NCBI RefSeq assembly: GCF_002159915.1
Contig: NZ_NFJP01000004.1
Location: forward strand, 1-64,000
DNA: 64,000 nt
Origin: Gordonibacter sp. An230
GTDB lineage: Bacteria > Actinomycetota > Coriobacteriia > Coriobacteriales > Eggerthellaceae
Reading direction: 5' to 3'
Numbering within the stretch: the stretch's first letter is position 1; every line of letters begins with the position of its first letter. Of this stretch, positions 6,820 through 15,537 are shown in pieces. Made by a program: the position numbers and the translations under genes. A model generated the notes under the pieces. It saw only the letters and a program-made list of their open reading frames with translations. It was not told the origin of the DNA and did not search any database.

Positions 6820-9687
6820 CTAGATCGCGTCGGTCCTCAAGGCTTCCACGATGCTGCCGGCGCGGGTGCGGACGAGCGCGTAGGCCACGCTCATGGCGAG
6901 CACCGCCAGCACCACGCCCACGGCGGCGCCCACGTAGGGCCACGGCAGCGAGAACGCCCTGCCCGCGAACGCGAGCGACGTGGCCTGGAAGAGCGCCCAC
7001 GCCACCGCCGTCGCCGCCACGAGGCCGATCGCCAGGCCGCGCGCGGCGTAGCTCGCGCACTCGTAGGCGAGCATGCGGGCGAACGCGCGGCCGCCCATGC
7101 CCATCGACTTCAGCACCGCGAACTCCCGCGTGCGCAGGATGATGCTGTTCGCCAGCGTGTTGAACACGTTCGCCACCGCGATGAGCGCCATGATCACGGA
7201 GAAGCAGATCACGAACAGCTGGATGGCCTGCGTCATCAGGCGGTTCTGACGCGCGCTCTCCGCGAGGTCGGTCACGTACAGGGAGACGCCGTCGAGGCCC
7301 TTCCCGAGCGCCTCGAGCTCCTCGGCGGCCTTCGCGTGGTCGGCCGCCTTGAAGGAGAAGCTCGCGAACGAGTAGGTGAACGGGCTCGTGAAACGGTCGT
7401 CCTCGGGAGCGGCCGCCGCGCTCTCGGGCAGCACGAGCGCAGGGAACTGGCTGCTCGCGGCCAAGGCGTTCAAAGCATCGGGCTCCCCTTCGGTGAGCGC
7501 GCCCACCTCGATCCCGACGCTCGTCGCGACGTCGTCGAGGGGGAGGAGCTCGATGCGCTCGGGGTCCTCGATGTCGAGGTAGCCCGCCACCAGCCCGCCG
7601 TCGGGCCCCTCCCGCACGCCCAGCGTCGAGAAGCCCTCGCGCCCTTCGATGGCGAACAGGTCCACGTCGCCCGCGGCGGCGAAGGGGGCGGTCGAGACGT
7701 AGGTGCCGTCCATGAGCGTGCCCTGGAACGCGTTCAGGCCGATGGCACGCGGGTTGTCGGGGTCGCAGAACGCCGCCTCGTCCTGGCCGAGCTCCGCCAC
7801 GAGCGAGCGCCACGAGGCGTCGTCGAGGTAGAACAGCGCCACGGAGCCAAGATAGTCGCCCTGCGCGTTGAAGCTCGGGGCGCTGTACGCGCCGTTGCTC
7901 TCGGCGTCGATGCGCTCGCGCGCCGCCTTCGCCTCGGGCGAGATCATGCCCGCGGGAATGACGGCCTCGGCCTGGCCCTGGCACGTGGAGCCGAGGAACT
8001 CGAGCCCTTCGACGGCGCGCGCCTGCTCGAGGAACCGGTCGAGCTCCTGGGCGTAGGAGTGCAAATCGACGGTCGACCCCTGCTCGTAGGAGTCCATGTG
8101 CGCCGACACCGTGACGTCGGCCCCGCTACCTGCGCCGCCGCGCCCAGCCCTGTCGGCGATGGGCGCCAGGGCATCCGCCAGGCTGCCGGTGGCCACGATG
8201 AGCACGACGCTCACCGCAAGAGACGCCACCACGGTGCGCCCGCGCGAAGCGGAGCGCGAGAGGTTGCGGTGCGCCACGAACCCGGGCACGCCGAAGAGCT
8301 TCCCGCGCCAGCCGAGCTTGACGGCGGCGCCCGCCCCGGCCGCGCCGCGCCGCGCCGCGCGCCTGGACAGCCGCACGTCCTGCGTCTGCCGTATAGCGTC
8401 GACGGCCGACACGCGGCTCGCCCGCAGGGCCGGCACCCAGGCGCTCGCCACGAGGGTGGCCAGCGAGAGCGCGGCAGCCGATGCCAGCACGAGTGGGTCC
8501 ACGTGCACGGGCACGCCTTCGACCCCGCTCACGAGGGAGGCGAACGCCTCGGAGGACGCCGCGAACGCGCCGGCCGTGCCGGCGACGCCCAGCACGAGCC
8601 CGAGCGGCACGCCCACGAGGCCCAGCACCAGCGCCTCCGCGAACACCGTGCGCCGCAGCTGCCGTTTCGACGCGCCGAGCGAGGCCAGCAGGCCGAACTG
8701 GCGCGTGCGCTCGGCCACCGAGATGGCGAAGGAGTTGTAGATGAGCGTCACCGACGCCGCCACGATCACCACGGCGAGCACGGCCGCGACCGCCCAGAGC
8801 GTGCCCCAGATGGGCCGGCCGTCGGAGATGCCGAGGTACGGGAACAGGTTCCCGTGGTACAGGGTCGCGTCCGATTGGGGAAAGCCCGTCGCCTCCTCGA
8901 AAAACGCGCGCATCTCGTCGAAGCTGCCGATGCCCCGCGTCACCACGTACGCGCCCATCGTCGCATCGCCCTCGCCCGCGCCGATGCCCGCAGGGGAGCC
9001 GGCGGCGTTGATCGCCACCGACGAAGAGGTGGCCACCGCGTAGTTGTTCGCCAGGAAGGGAGGCTGGCGCTCGTAGAACCCGGTCACGACGAGCGTGCGC
9101 GTGCGCGGGTCCTCGATGGACTCCTCGCCGTCGTCGCCGAGGACGCGCACGCCCAGGTCGGCCTCCACGGCCGAGCCCACCGCGATCGGGCCGTCCGAGC
9201 GCACGCCGCCGCTGCCGTCGGCGCCGAGCGTCTCGCCCTTGAGGTAGTCGGGCAGGATGACCTCGTCCGCGGTCTGCGGCATGCCGCCCTCCACAAGCTC
9301 GGGCATGAGCGCGTACGGCGCGCCCATCGGCTCGTCCGACCCCTTCGCCACGGTGGGCATGCTCTTCAGCGTGAAGAAGTCGCCCAGGTTGCGTGCATCC
9401 TCCTCCGACAGTGCCGCCGTGCCGCCCTTCGTGAACGTCATGAGGTCGCTCACCTGGTCGCTGTCCGCAAGCGCGTCGACGGCGGTCGCGGACAGCTCCG
9501 AGGAGAACACGTGCCACGACCCCTCGGTGGCCATGGTGCGCTCCATAAGCGCCGCCTGCATGCTGCCCACGCTCGTGAGCACGGCGGCCAGAAGCGCAGT
9601 GGACAGCGCGATGCCCGCCACGGTGACGGCGGTGCGCACGCGGTTCTTCGCGAGGGAGCGCAGCGTGAAGCGCGTGAAGATGCCCAT
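6820..9687 (-). CDS. FtsX/MacB-type ABC transporter permease
   Basis: Large permease of 955 residues. The N-terminus (RFTLRSLAKNRVRTAVTVAG) begins the first membrane helix; a large extracytoplasmic domain follows; a central group of helices around VIVAASVTLIYNSFAISVAE carries the FtsX signature; a second extracytoplasmic domain precedes four C-terminal helices. This is the duplicated layout of two-domain FtsX permeases that work with a MacB/LolD-like ATPase, often extruding peptides or lipids or resisting antibiotics; the substrate is unknown. The ATPase gene ends one base before this gene starts, and a histidine kinase and response regulator lie upstream in the same direction, so expression is probably induced by the adjacent two-component system. 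Confidence 0.88.
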   Translation of the reverse strand: MGIFTRFTLRSLAKNRVRTAVTVAGIALSTALLAAVLTSVGSMQAALMERTMATEGSWHVFSSELSATAVDALADSDQVSDLMTFTKGGTAALSEEDARNLGDFFTLKSMPTVAKGSDEPMGAPYALMPELVEGGMPQTADEVILPDYLKGETLGADGSGGVRSDGPIAVGSAVEADLGVRVLGDDGEESIEDPRTRTLVVTGFYERQPPFLANNYAVATSSSVAINAAGSPAGIGAGEGDATMGAYVVTRGIGSFDEMRAFFEEATGFPQSDATLYHGNLFPYLGISDGRPIWGTLWAVAAVLAVVIVAASVTLIYNSFAISVAERTRQFGLLASLGASKRQLRRTVFAEALVLGLVGVPLGLVLGVAGTAGAFAASSEAFASLVSGVEGVPVHVDPLVLASAAALSLATLVASAWVPALRASRVSAVDAIRQTQDVRLSRRAARRGAAGAGAAVKLGWRGKLFGVPGFVAHRNLSRSASRGRTVVASLAVSVVLIVATGSLADALAPIADRAGRGGAGSGADVTVSAHMDSYEQGSTVDLHSYAQELDRFLEQARAVEGLEFLGSTCQGQAEAVIPAGMISPEAKAARERIDAESNGAYSAPSFNAQGDYLGSVALFYLDDASWRSLVAELGQDEAAFCDPDNPRAIGLNAFQGTLMDGTYVSTAPFAAAGDVDLFAIEGREGFSTLGVREGPDGGLVAGYLDIEDPERIELLPLDDVATSVGIEVGALTEGEPDALNALAASSQFPALVLPESAAAAPEDDRFTSPFTYSFASFSFKAADHAKAAEELEALGKGLDGVSLYVTDLAESARQNRLMTQAIQLFVICFSVIMALIAVANVFNTLANSIILRTREFAVLKSMGMGGRAFARMLAYECASYAARGLAIGLVAATAVAWALFQATSLAFAGRAFSLPWPYVGAAVGVVLAVLAMSVAYALVRTRAGSIVEALRTDAI

Positions 9688-9688
9688 G

Positions 9689-10369
9689 CTAGCGCCGCCT
9701 CTCGTCGGAGGCCACGCGCCCGTCCTCGATGGCGATGACGCGGTCGGCCGCGCATGCGATGTCCTCGTCGTGCGTGATGACGACGAGCGTCTGGTCGAAA
9801 TGGCGGTTCGAGTCGCGCAGCAGGCCCATGATCTCGCTGGAGTTCCGCGAGTCGAGGTTGCCGGTGGGCTCGTCGGCCAGCACCACGGCCGGCGCGTTCA
9901 TGAGGGCGCGCCCGATGGCAACGCGCTGCTGCTGGCCGCCGGAGAGCTGGTTGGGCAGGAAGCCCTCGTGGCCGCGCAGCCCTAAGGCCTCGACGAGGGT
10001 GCGCAGGCGATCCTCGTTCACCTTGCGCCCGTCCATGAGCACGGGCAGCGTCATGTTCTCCACCACGTTGAGCACGGGGATGAGGTTGTAGAACTGGTAG
10101 ACCAGCCCCACCTCGCGGCGGCGCAGCACCGCGAGCTCCTCGTCGGAGCGCGCGTACACGTCGGCGCCGGCCAGGCGCACGGTGCCCGACGTGGGGCGGT
10201 CGACGCCGCCCATGAGGTGCAGAAGCGTCGACTTGCCGGAGCCCGACGAGCCCACGATGGCCACGAACTCGCCCTGCGCGATGGAGAGCGACACGCCGTC
10301 GAGGGCCTTGAGCGCCGTCGCGCCCTGCCCGTACACCTTCGTCAGCCGCTCGGTGGTGAGGATGTCCAT
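9689..10369 (-). CDS. ABC transporter ATPase, MacB/LolD family
   Basis: Cytoplasmic ATPase of 226 residues: Walker A GSSGSGKSTLLHLM near residue 37, Q-loop YQFYNLIP, signature LSGGQQQRVAIGRAL, Walker B VVLADEPTGNLD and switch histidine VVITHDED. These match the family that powers FtsX-type permeases, and the permease is the next gene with a one-base gap. The start ATG 10369 follows a CGAAAGGCGAAAACCT stretch. About 100 bases without a clear terminator separate it from the kinase gene, so it may be co-transcribed with the regulators. Confidence 0.92.
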   Translation of the reverse strand: MDILTTERLTKVYGQGATALKALDGVSLSIAQGEFVAIVGSSGSGKSTLLHLMGGVDRPTSGTVRLAGADVYARSDEELAVLRRREVGLVYQFYNLIPVLNVVENMTLPVLMDGRKVNEDRLRTLVEALGLRGHEGFLPNQLSGGQQQRVAIGRALMNAPAVVLADEPTGNLDSRNSSEIMGLLRDSNRHFDQTLVVITHDEDIACAADRVIAIEDGRVASDERRR

Positions 10370-10467
10370 AGGTTTTCGCCTTTCGCTCGATTCTCTACGA
10401 ACAGTGTCCCATCGCGCGGTTGCGGCGGCGTGAACCCCGCATTACGAAATCGTCATCTTGGGCGCGC

Positions 10468-11472
10468 TCACACCACGACCTTGGGAAACGCGAAGTCGAA
10501 GCGCGCGCCGCCGGTCGCGCGGTCGTTGCTGGCGCGCAGCGTGCCGCCTTGGGCGACGACGAGCGAGCGGGCGAGCGAGAGCCCGATGCCGAAGCCCTCC
10601 GACCCCGCCCCGCGGTAGAAGCGCTCGAACAGGCGCGGCAGGTCCTCGGGCGCGATGCCGGGCCCCGTGTCCGTGACGCGCAGGCGCAGCGCCACGGCGT
10701 CCTCCGACGCGCTCACGCGCACGACGCCGCCGGCGGGCGTGTGCTCGAGGCAGTTCTTCAGCACGTTGCCGAGCGCCTCGGCCGACCACGCGGCGTCGCC
10801 CGTGAACGACGCGCCCGGCTCCACGTCCACCTCGCAGGCCACGCCGCGCAGGTCGAACGCGCCGGCCAGCGGGGCCATCGCGTCGCGCACGAGGCGCTCC
10901 ACGTCCACGGACGCGGCCTGCACGCGGATGGCCCCCGCGTCGGCCTTCGCCAGCTTGAGGAGCGTCGTCACGAGCCAGCCCACGCGCTCCACGAGCACCT
11001 CCAGCTCGCGCAGGGCGCGCGTGCGCTCGGCCTCGCTTTCGGCCTCCTCGATGGCGGGTACCAGCAGGCCGATGGCCGTGAGTGGCGTTCTGATCTGGTG
11101 CGACACGTCGGCCAGCGCGTCGGCCAGCGCGCTTTTCTCCTGCCCGAGGCGCTCGGTGGCGCCAAAGAGCGCGGCGGTCATCTTCGCCAGCTCGTTCTTG
11201 AGCACGGCCACGTCGCCCTCGCGATAGTCCGAGAAGTCGATGCGCCGCCCGCCGTGCAGCACCGCGTCCACCTCCTCGGCGAGGCGCGCGATCTCGCGAT
11301 GGCGGCGCTCCGTGAACAGGGCGAAGAGCCCGCAGGCGATGGCGAGCGAGCAGAGGGCGGCGATCCCCGCGCCCGGTCCCGCCAGCGCGAAGGCGAGCGC
11401 GGCGGCCGCGCCGAGGGCCCCCGCCATCAGGGCGAGCTCGACGGCGAAGGAGCGGTTGCGCAGGACGCTCAT
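10468..11472 (-). CDS. Sensor histidine kinase
   Basis: A 334-residue inner-membrane kinase with two hydrophobic segments at the N-terminus (ELALMAGALGAAAALAFALA and the next 25 residues), a short linker, the HisKA box DVSHQIRTPLTAIG with the phospho-accepting histidine, and a HATPase domain with N box NVLKNCLEHTP, G1 DTGPGIAP and G2 GFGIGLSLARS. There is almost no extracytoplasmic loop, as in intramembrane-sensing kinases that respond to cell-envelope-active compounds via their ABC transporter; that comparison is inference. The start overlaps the response regulator stop by four bases (ATGA). Confidence 0.92.
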   Translation of the reverse strand: MSVLRNRSFAVELALMAGALGAAAALAFALAGPGAGIAALCSLAIACGLFALFTERRHREIARLAEEVDAVLHGGRRIDFSDYREGDVAVLKNELAKMTAALFGATERLGQEKSALADALADVSHQIRTPLTAIGLLVPAIEEAESEAERTRALRELEVLVERVGWLVTTLLKLAKADAGAIRVQAASVDVERLVRDAMAPLAGAFDLRGVACEVDVEPGASFTGDAAWSAEALGNVLKNCLEHTPAGGVVRVSASEDAVALRLRVTDTGPGIAPEDLPRLFERFYRGAGSEGFGIGLSLARSLVVAQGGTLRASNDRATGGARFDFAFPKVVV

Positions 11473-12161
11473 CGCGCGCCGCCTTCCGCTGCGGGGCCCG
11501 CCTTGTACCCGAGGCCGCGCACCGTGAGCACGAGCCTCGGGTCGGCCGGGTCGTCCTCGATCTTGTCGCGCAGGCGCTTGACGTACACGTTGAGGGTGTT
11601 GTCGCTCACGTACTCGCCGGCGCTGTCCCAGATGGCGTTGCGCGCGTGCTCGCGCGTGACCAGGCGCCCCTGGCTCTGTGCGAAGAGCAATAGCAGCCGG
11701 TACTCGAGCGCGGTCAGCTGCACCTCGCGGCCCGCCTTGCGCACTGTGGCCGCCGCCGGGTCCACCTCCACGTCGCCCAGGCGCAGCGCCGCCGACGCGC
11801 CCGACGTGCGGCGCAGCACGCTCTTGATGCGCGAGAGCAGCTCGCGGGCGCGGAAGGGCTTGGCGATGTAGTCGTCGGCGCCCATGTCGAGTCCCGCCAC
11901 CGTGCTGAACTCGTCGTCGGAGGCGGTGAGGAAGATGACGGCGGGCGCGGGGTCGGCCCCTTTCGCCGCCGCGCACACCGCGAACCCGTTGCCCTGCGCG
12001 AGCGCCACGTCCACGAGCGCCAGGTCGAAGCGCTCAGCGCCCAAGAGCGCCACCGCGTCGTCTTGGCGGCTCGCGTGCCGCGTCTCGTAGCCCTCGCGCC
12101 GCAGCAGATCCGTCAAACTGCCCACGATGGCCGCATCGTCCTCCACGATGAGTATGCGCAT
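11469..12161 (-). CDS. OmpR/PhoB-family response regulator
   Basis: Receiver plus winged-helix DNA-binding protein, 230 residues. It starts MRILIVEDDAAIVG (acidic pocket), has the phospho-acceptor Asp in FDLALVDVAL and the lysine in AKPFRARELL, and ends with a Trans_Reg_C domain (VQLTALEYRLLLLFAQSQG, then NTLNVYVKRLRDKIE and VRGLGYK). ATG 12161 follows GGAAGGATCGCC. First gene of the kinase/ABC unit that runs down to base 6820. Confidence 0.93.
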   Translation of the reverse strand: MRILIVEDDAAIVGSLTDLLRREGYETRHASRQDDAVALLGAERFDLALVDVALAQGNGFAVCAAAKGADPAPAVIFLTASDDEFSTVAGLDMGADDYIAKPFRARELLSRIKSVLRRTSGASAALRLGDVEVDPAAATVRKAGREVQLTALEYRLLLLFAQSQGRLVTREHARNAIWDSAGEYVSDNTLNVYVKRLRDKIEDDPADPRLVLTVRGLGYKAGPAAEGGAR

Positions 12162-12242
12162 GGCGATCCTTCCCTCGGTTCGCCGCCTATGGTAGCAGAT
12201 CGGGGGCGGTGGGGGACGGGGCGCTTGCGAAGGGCGGAACGC

Positions 12243-12647
12243 TCAAAGGCGGCGTCTGGCCGTCCGGTCGATCGTCTTGAGGGCGAGGCGGGCGAGCGCT
12301 GCGCCGAGCGCCGCGAAGCAGAGGTAGAAGATCAGGTTCCCCGCATCGGAGGCCCCGCCCGCGTCGACGAGGGCGACCACGACGACGGCGAACAGCGCGG
12401 AGGCGGCGAACGCCGCAAGGCAGGCGGGCGTGAGCGGAAGGTGCTGCCACAGGGCGTTGGCCAGAAGGAAGCTCAGCGCCGCGAACGCGCCGAGGCGCGC
12501 GGGAAGCGCAAGGGCGTCGAAGGCAAGCGGGATGGCCGCGGCGCATGCCGCCGCGAGCAGCCAGCGCGCGACCACGACGAGCGCGCGTCCCGCCCGCAGG
12601 GGCGGAGGCCCGTCGTCATGCCGTCCGATGTCGCGCGCGTCGCTCAT
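12243..12647 (-). CDS. Small membrane protein, four helices, function unknown
   Basis: A 134-residue protein; after about 25 polar residues it consists of four hydrophobic helices (ALVVVARWLLAAACAAAIPL, RLGAFAALSFLLANALW, CLAAFAASALFAVVVVALV, NLIFYLCFAALGAALARLAL) and a basic end. No motif identifies it. I use ATG 12647; ATG 12677 in the same frame is possible. It precedes the two-component operon on the same strand but is separated by 81 bases and may be independent. It could be an accessory envelope-stress protein. Confidence 0.55.
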   Translation of the reverse strand: MSDARDIGRHDDGPPPLRAGRALVVVARWLLAAACAAAIPLAFDALALPARLGAFAALSFLLANALWQHLPLTPACLAAFAASALFAVVVVALVDAGGASDAGNLIFYLCFAALGAALARLALKTIDRTARRRL

Positions 12648-12831
12648 AAGGCCCCAGCGTAGCGCCCCTCCGCGCATGCAGGGCGGTCGGCTCTGGAACG
12701 CAAGGCGCCCGTCACCGCGTCGAATACCGGTCGCCATGCGCGTGCCGCGGACGCGGCGATGGTATCATGGACCCAGGCCGTCCGCGACCGGGTTTGGGGC
12801 GCAGACGGGGATGGCTTCGGAAGGAGAGGGC

Positions 12832-13533
12832 ATGGACGCAGGGCGCATCCTCGTCGTGGAAGACGATCCGGACATCAACGCGCTTCTGGCGCGCATCGCG
12901 ACGCGCGAAGGGTTCGAGGCGGTTTCGGCCTTCTCAGGCACCGAGGCGCTTCTACGCATGGAGCGCGCGCCGTTCGACCTCGTCCTGCTCGACATGATGC
13001 TGCCGGGCATGGACGGGCCGGCGATCATCGGGCGCATGCGCGAAGCGGGCGCGCGCACGCCCGTCGTGGTGGTGTCGGCGAAGGCGGGCGCCTCCGACAA
13101 GGTGGCCGCGCTCAAGCTGGGCGCCGACGACTACGTGACGAAGCCCTTCGACCCCGACGAGGTGGCCGCGCGGATCCATGCGGTGCTCAGGCGCGCGCAG
13201 GGCGCCTCGGCAACATTGGGCGCGGACGTCGGCGAAGAGGTGCTTGTCCATCGGGGTCTGCGCCTCGACGCCGCGCGCCGCTGCGTGACGCTCGACGGCG
13301 TCGAGGTGGCCCTGACCGTCCGCGAGTTCGACATACTCCACGTGCTCATGCGCGCGCCCGACCGGGTGTTCTCGCGCGAGCGCCTCTACGAGCTGGTGTG
13401 GAGGTGCGGCTACTACGGCGAGGAGAACGCCGTCAACGTGCACGTGAGCAACATCCGCAAGAAGCTTTCGGCCGCCGGCGCGCAGGACGAGTACGTGAAG
13501 ACCGTCTGGGGCATCGGTTTCAAGCTGGCATGA
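12832..13533 (+). CDS. OmpR/PhoB-family response regulator
   Basis: A 233-residue regulator: receiver RILVVEDDPDINALLARIAT, phospho-acceptor Asp in LVLLDMMLPGMDG, VTKPFDPDEV, then a winged helix with VALTVREFDILHVLM, NAVNVHVSNIRKKL and VKTVWGIGFKLA. ATG 12832 has GGAAGGAGAGGGC just upstream; a -10-like TATCAT lies near 12770. No kinase is directly beside it; the nearest in the same direction is at 15538, behind an ABC transporter pair, so the four genes probably form one regulatory unit. A hairpin follows the stop. Confidence 0.92.
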   Translation: MDAGRILVVEDDPDINALLARIATREGFEAVSAFSGTEALLRMERAPFDLVLLDMMLPGMDGPAIIGRMREAGARTPVVVVSAKAGASDKVAALKLGADDYVTKPFDPDEVAARIHAVLRRAQGASATLGADVGEEVLVHRGLRLDAARRCVTLDGVEVALTVREFDILHVLMRAPDRVFSRERLYELVWRCGYYGEENAVNVHVSNIRKKLSAAGAQDEYVKTVWGIGFKLA

Positions 13534-13558
13534 GCGCTCGGAGCGCCCCTCCGAGCGC
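13534..13558 (+). terminator. Hairpin after the response regulator
   Basis: GCGCTCGGAG and CTCCGAGCGC form a ten-base stem with a five-base loop immediately after the stop codon. There is no T-run, so termination would be weak or factor-dependent. Confidence 0.45.
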
Positions 13559-13742
13559 CATGCGGTTCGCCCTCTGGCGTGGAACCCGCGTTGGGGCGTC
13601 CGCCTTGCATCGACTTACCCGCGCGGAGCGGCCGCCGTGTTTGAGAAAACGATGGGCGCGCACCGCACCCGTGCGAGAAGGCGGCCTTCGGCATGCGGCA
13701 GGGCAGCCATTCGAGGAGCGTCTTTATTCTTTCCTTAGGATT

Positions 13743-13777
13743 TCTTGAGGACTTATTTCAAGAGGGTCGGCTATCGT
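13743..13777 (+). promoter_or_regulatory. Candidate operator and promoter of the ABC/kinase operon
   Basis: TCTTGA and TCAAGA form an inverted repeat with a nine-base spacer (13743-13763) in an AT-rich island, followed by a -10-like TATCGT at 13772-13777 and the ATPase gene at 13821. Its position makes it a candidate binding site for the upstream response regulator. Confidence 0.4.
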
Positions 13778-13820
13778 CTTTTCCGCAACGTGCGAATAGG
13801 AGGAAAGGAGGCGCTTCCTT

Positions 13821-14738
13821 ATGGAGGCGGTTATCGAAGCAAGGGGCCTGAAGAAACGCTATGGTTCCGTTGCCGCCCTCGACGACGTGAGCCTCGCGGT
13901 GCGCCGCGGAACGGTGCTCGGGGTCGTGGGCGACAACGGGGCGGGCAAGTCCACCCTGTTCAAAATCTTGTGCGGCCTGGCATTCCCCACGCAGGGGGAG
14001 GTACGGCTGTTCGGCGAACACGACGCGCGAGCCGTCGAGCGGCGGCGTTCGCGCATCGGCGCGCTGATCGAGCAGCCCGGATTCTACCCTCGCTTGAGCG
14101 TGGAGAAGAACCTCGAGTGCTGCCGTATCCGAAAAGGCGTGCCGGGGGAGGGCAAAACGGATGCGCTTTTGGAAGCGGTGGGGTTGGCGCAGGCGGCAAA
14201 GCGTCGCGCAGGGGATCTGTCCATGGGCATGAGGCAGCGCCTCGGGCTGGCGATGGCCCTCATGGGAGAGCCCGAGGTGCTCGTCTTGGACGAGCCGACG
14301 AACGGACTCGACCCGAGCGGCATCGCCGAGGTGCGAACCCTGCTCGAGAGGCTCAATCGCGAGCGAGGCGTGACCGTGGTGACGTCAAGCCACCATCTCG
14401 CAGAACTCGAGCACGTGGCGACCGAGTACGCGTTTTTGCGGCGGGGGCGTCTGCTCGAGCAGGTGAGTGCCGAGACGCTGCGCGCGCGATGCGCCGATTG
14501 CATCGATATCGCCGTGTCGGACCCCTCGCGCTACGCCGTGCTGCTCGAACGGGAGTGCGTGCATGATCGCTACCAGGTGCTGCCCGACGCCACGGTACGC
14601 ATCCTCAGTCCGCAGCATCCCATCGAGGCTTACAGCGGTCTTGCGAGCGCGCACGGCCTGGGCATCTTTCGACTCGAGCGGCGCCGAATGACGCTCGAGC
14701 AGTATTATTTCGATCTGAAGGAAAAGGGGGCCGCATGA
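13821..14738 (+). CDS. ABC transporter ATPase, BcrA-like
   Basis: A 305-residue ATPase: Walker A GDNGAGKSTLFKIL, Q-loop IEQPGFYP, signature DLSMGMRQRLGLAMAL, Walker B VLVLDEPTNGLDPSG, and a helper C-terminal domain of about 90 residues. This is the form found in bacitracin/lantibiotic self-protection and resistance transporters with ABC-2 permeases. GGAGGAAAGGAGG precedes ATG 13821. It overlaps the permease gene by four bases and shares the operon with a histidine kinase. The transported compound is not shown by the sequence. Confidence 0.9.
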   Translation: MEAVIEARGLKKRYGSVAALDDVSLAVRRGTVLGVVGDNGAGKSTLFKILCGLAFPTQGEVRLFGEHDARAVERRRSRIGALIEQPGFYPRLSVEKNLECCRIRKGVPGEGKTDALLEAVGLAQAAKRRAGDLSMGMRQRLGLAMALMGEPEVLVLDEPTNGLDPSGIAEVRTLLERLNRERGVTVVTSSHHLAELEHVATEYAFLRRGRLLEQVSAETLRARCADCIDIAVSDPSRYAVLLERECVHDRYQVLPDATVRILSPQHPIEAYSGLASAHGLGIFRLERRRMTLEQYYFDLKEKGAA

Positions 14739-15514
14739 TGTTGAACTACGTGAAAAGCGAATGGTACCGCATTGTCCACGGCCATGAGTTCTACATGTTC
14801 ACCGGCCTGTTATGCGCGCTCGGCTTGGCGGGCAACCTGCTGTTGTTTGGCATGGGCGCGTTCGATCCGGGCTTCCCGTATGCGACCGTGCGATTCTCCC
14901 TGAGCAACGTCGTCTCCGCTTTGAGCCTTACGTTCTTCGTGGCGGGTCTGCTCGTGTGGGACTTGTTCTCCAGCGAGGGTAAGGACGGCACCTTCAAGAA
15001 CGCTGTTGCGCATGGTTTGTCACGGCGCGACCTGTTTTTGGGCAAATGCCTCGTGTCCACGGTGTTGGGCCTGATCAGCATAGCGGCATTCCTCATCGTG
15101 TTCATCGGCAGCGCGTTTGCGCTCTTGGAGGGGCCGGGGCTTGAGCCGACGAGCTATTTGCTGCAGGGCATCGCAGCGACGCTTCCGTTCTCCGTCGCGT
15201 GCGTCGTGCTCGTCGTTGCCGTGTGCGCGACGCTGCCGGCGTCGGGGGCGGGTTTCTTCGTGTTTCTCTTGGTCGTCTACTTCGTCCCCGCGCTGTTCGA
15301 CGGCATCGGTCGCTTCGTCGAGCCAGTTGCCGCCGTGGCCGCTTGGATGCCCGCGAACTTCTTCTCAAGCGAGGTGCTCATCAACCAGAGCGGTGCCGCC
15401 GAGTTTTTATGGAGCACCCCTTCGGGTTTGGCGAAGTGCCTCGTCACGGGATTCGCGGGGATCGTCGCGTTCGGCGCTTGGGGCCTGTGGCGGGCAGAGA
15501 AGACGGAGCTGTAG
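14735..15514 (+). CDS. ABC-2 type transporter permease
   Basis: Integral membrane protein of 259 residues with six hydrophobic segments (for example FYMFTGLLCALGLAGNLLLF, VVSALSLTFFVAGLLVWDLF and CVVLVVAVCATLPASG). It starts MMLNYVKSEWYRIVHGHEFY, a common beginning in small BcrB-like permeases. The ATGATG start overlaps the ATPase stop. Together with the ATPase it would form a minimal exporter in the cytoplasmic membrane. Confidence 0.85.
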   Translation: MMLNYVKSEWYRIVHGHEFYMFTGLLCALGLAGNLLLFGMGAFDPGFPYATVRFSLSNVVSALSLTFFVAGLLVWDLFSSEGKDGTFKNAVAHGLSRRDLFLGKCLVSTVLGLISIAAFLIVFIGSAFALLEGPGLEPTSYLLQGIAATLPFSVACVVLVVAVCATLPASGAGFFVFLLVVYFVPALFDGIGRFVEPVAAVAAWMPANFFSSEVLINQSGAAEFLWSTPSGLAKCLVTGFAGIVAFGAWGLWRAEKTEL

Positions 15515-15537
15515 CGGAAGAAAGGAAGGAGGTGCGG

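Noticed and set aside
6763-9738. Plus-strand frame of 991 codons
   Set aside because: Antisense to the FtsX permease; its His/Arg/Gly-rich product has no motif and results from high-GC codon use.
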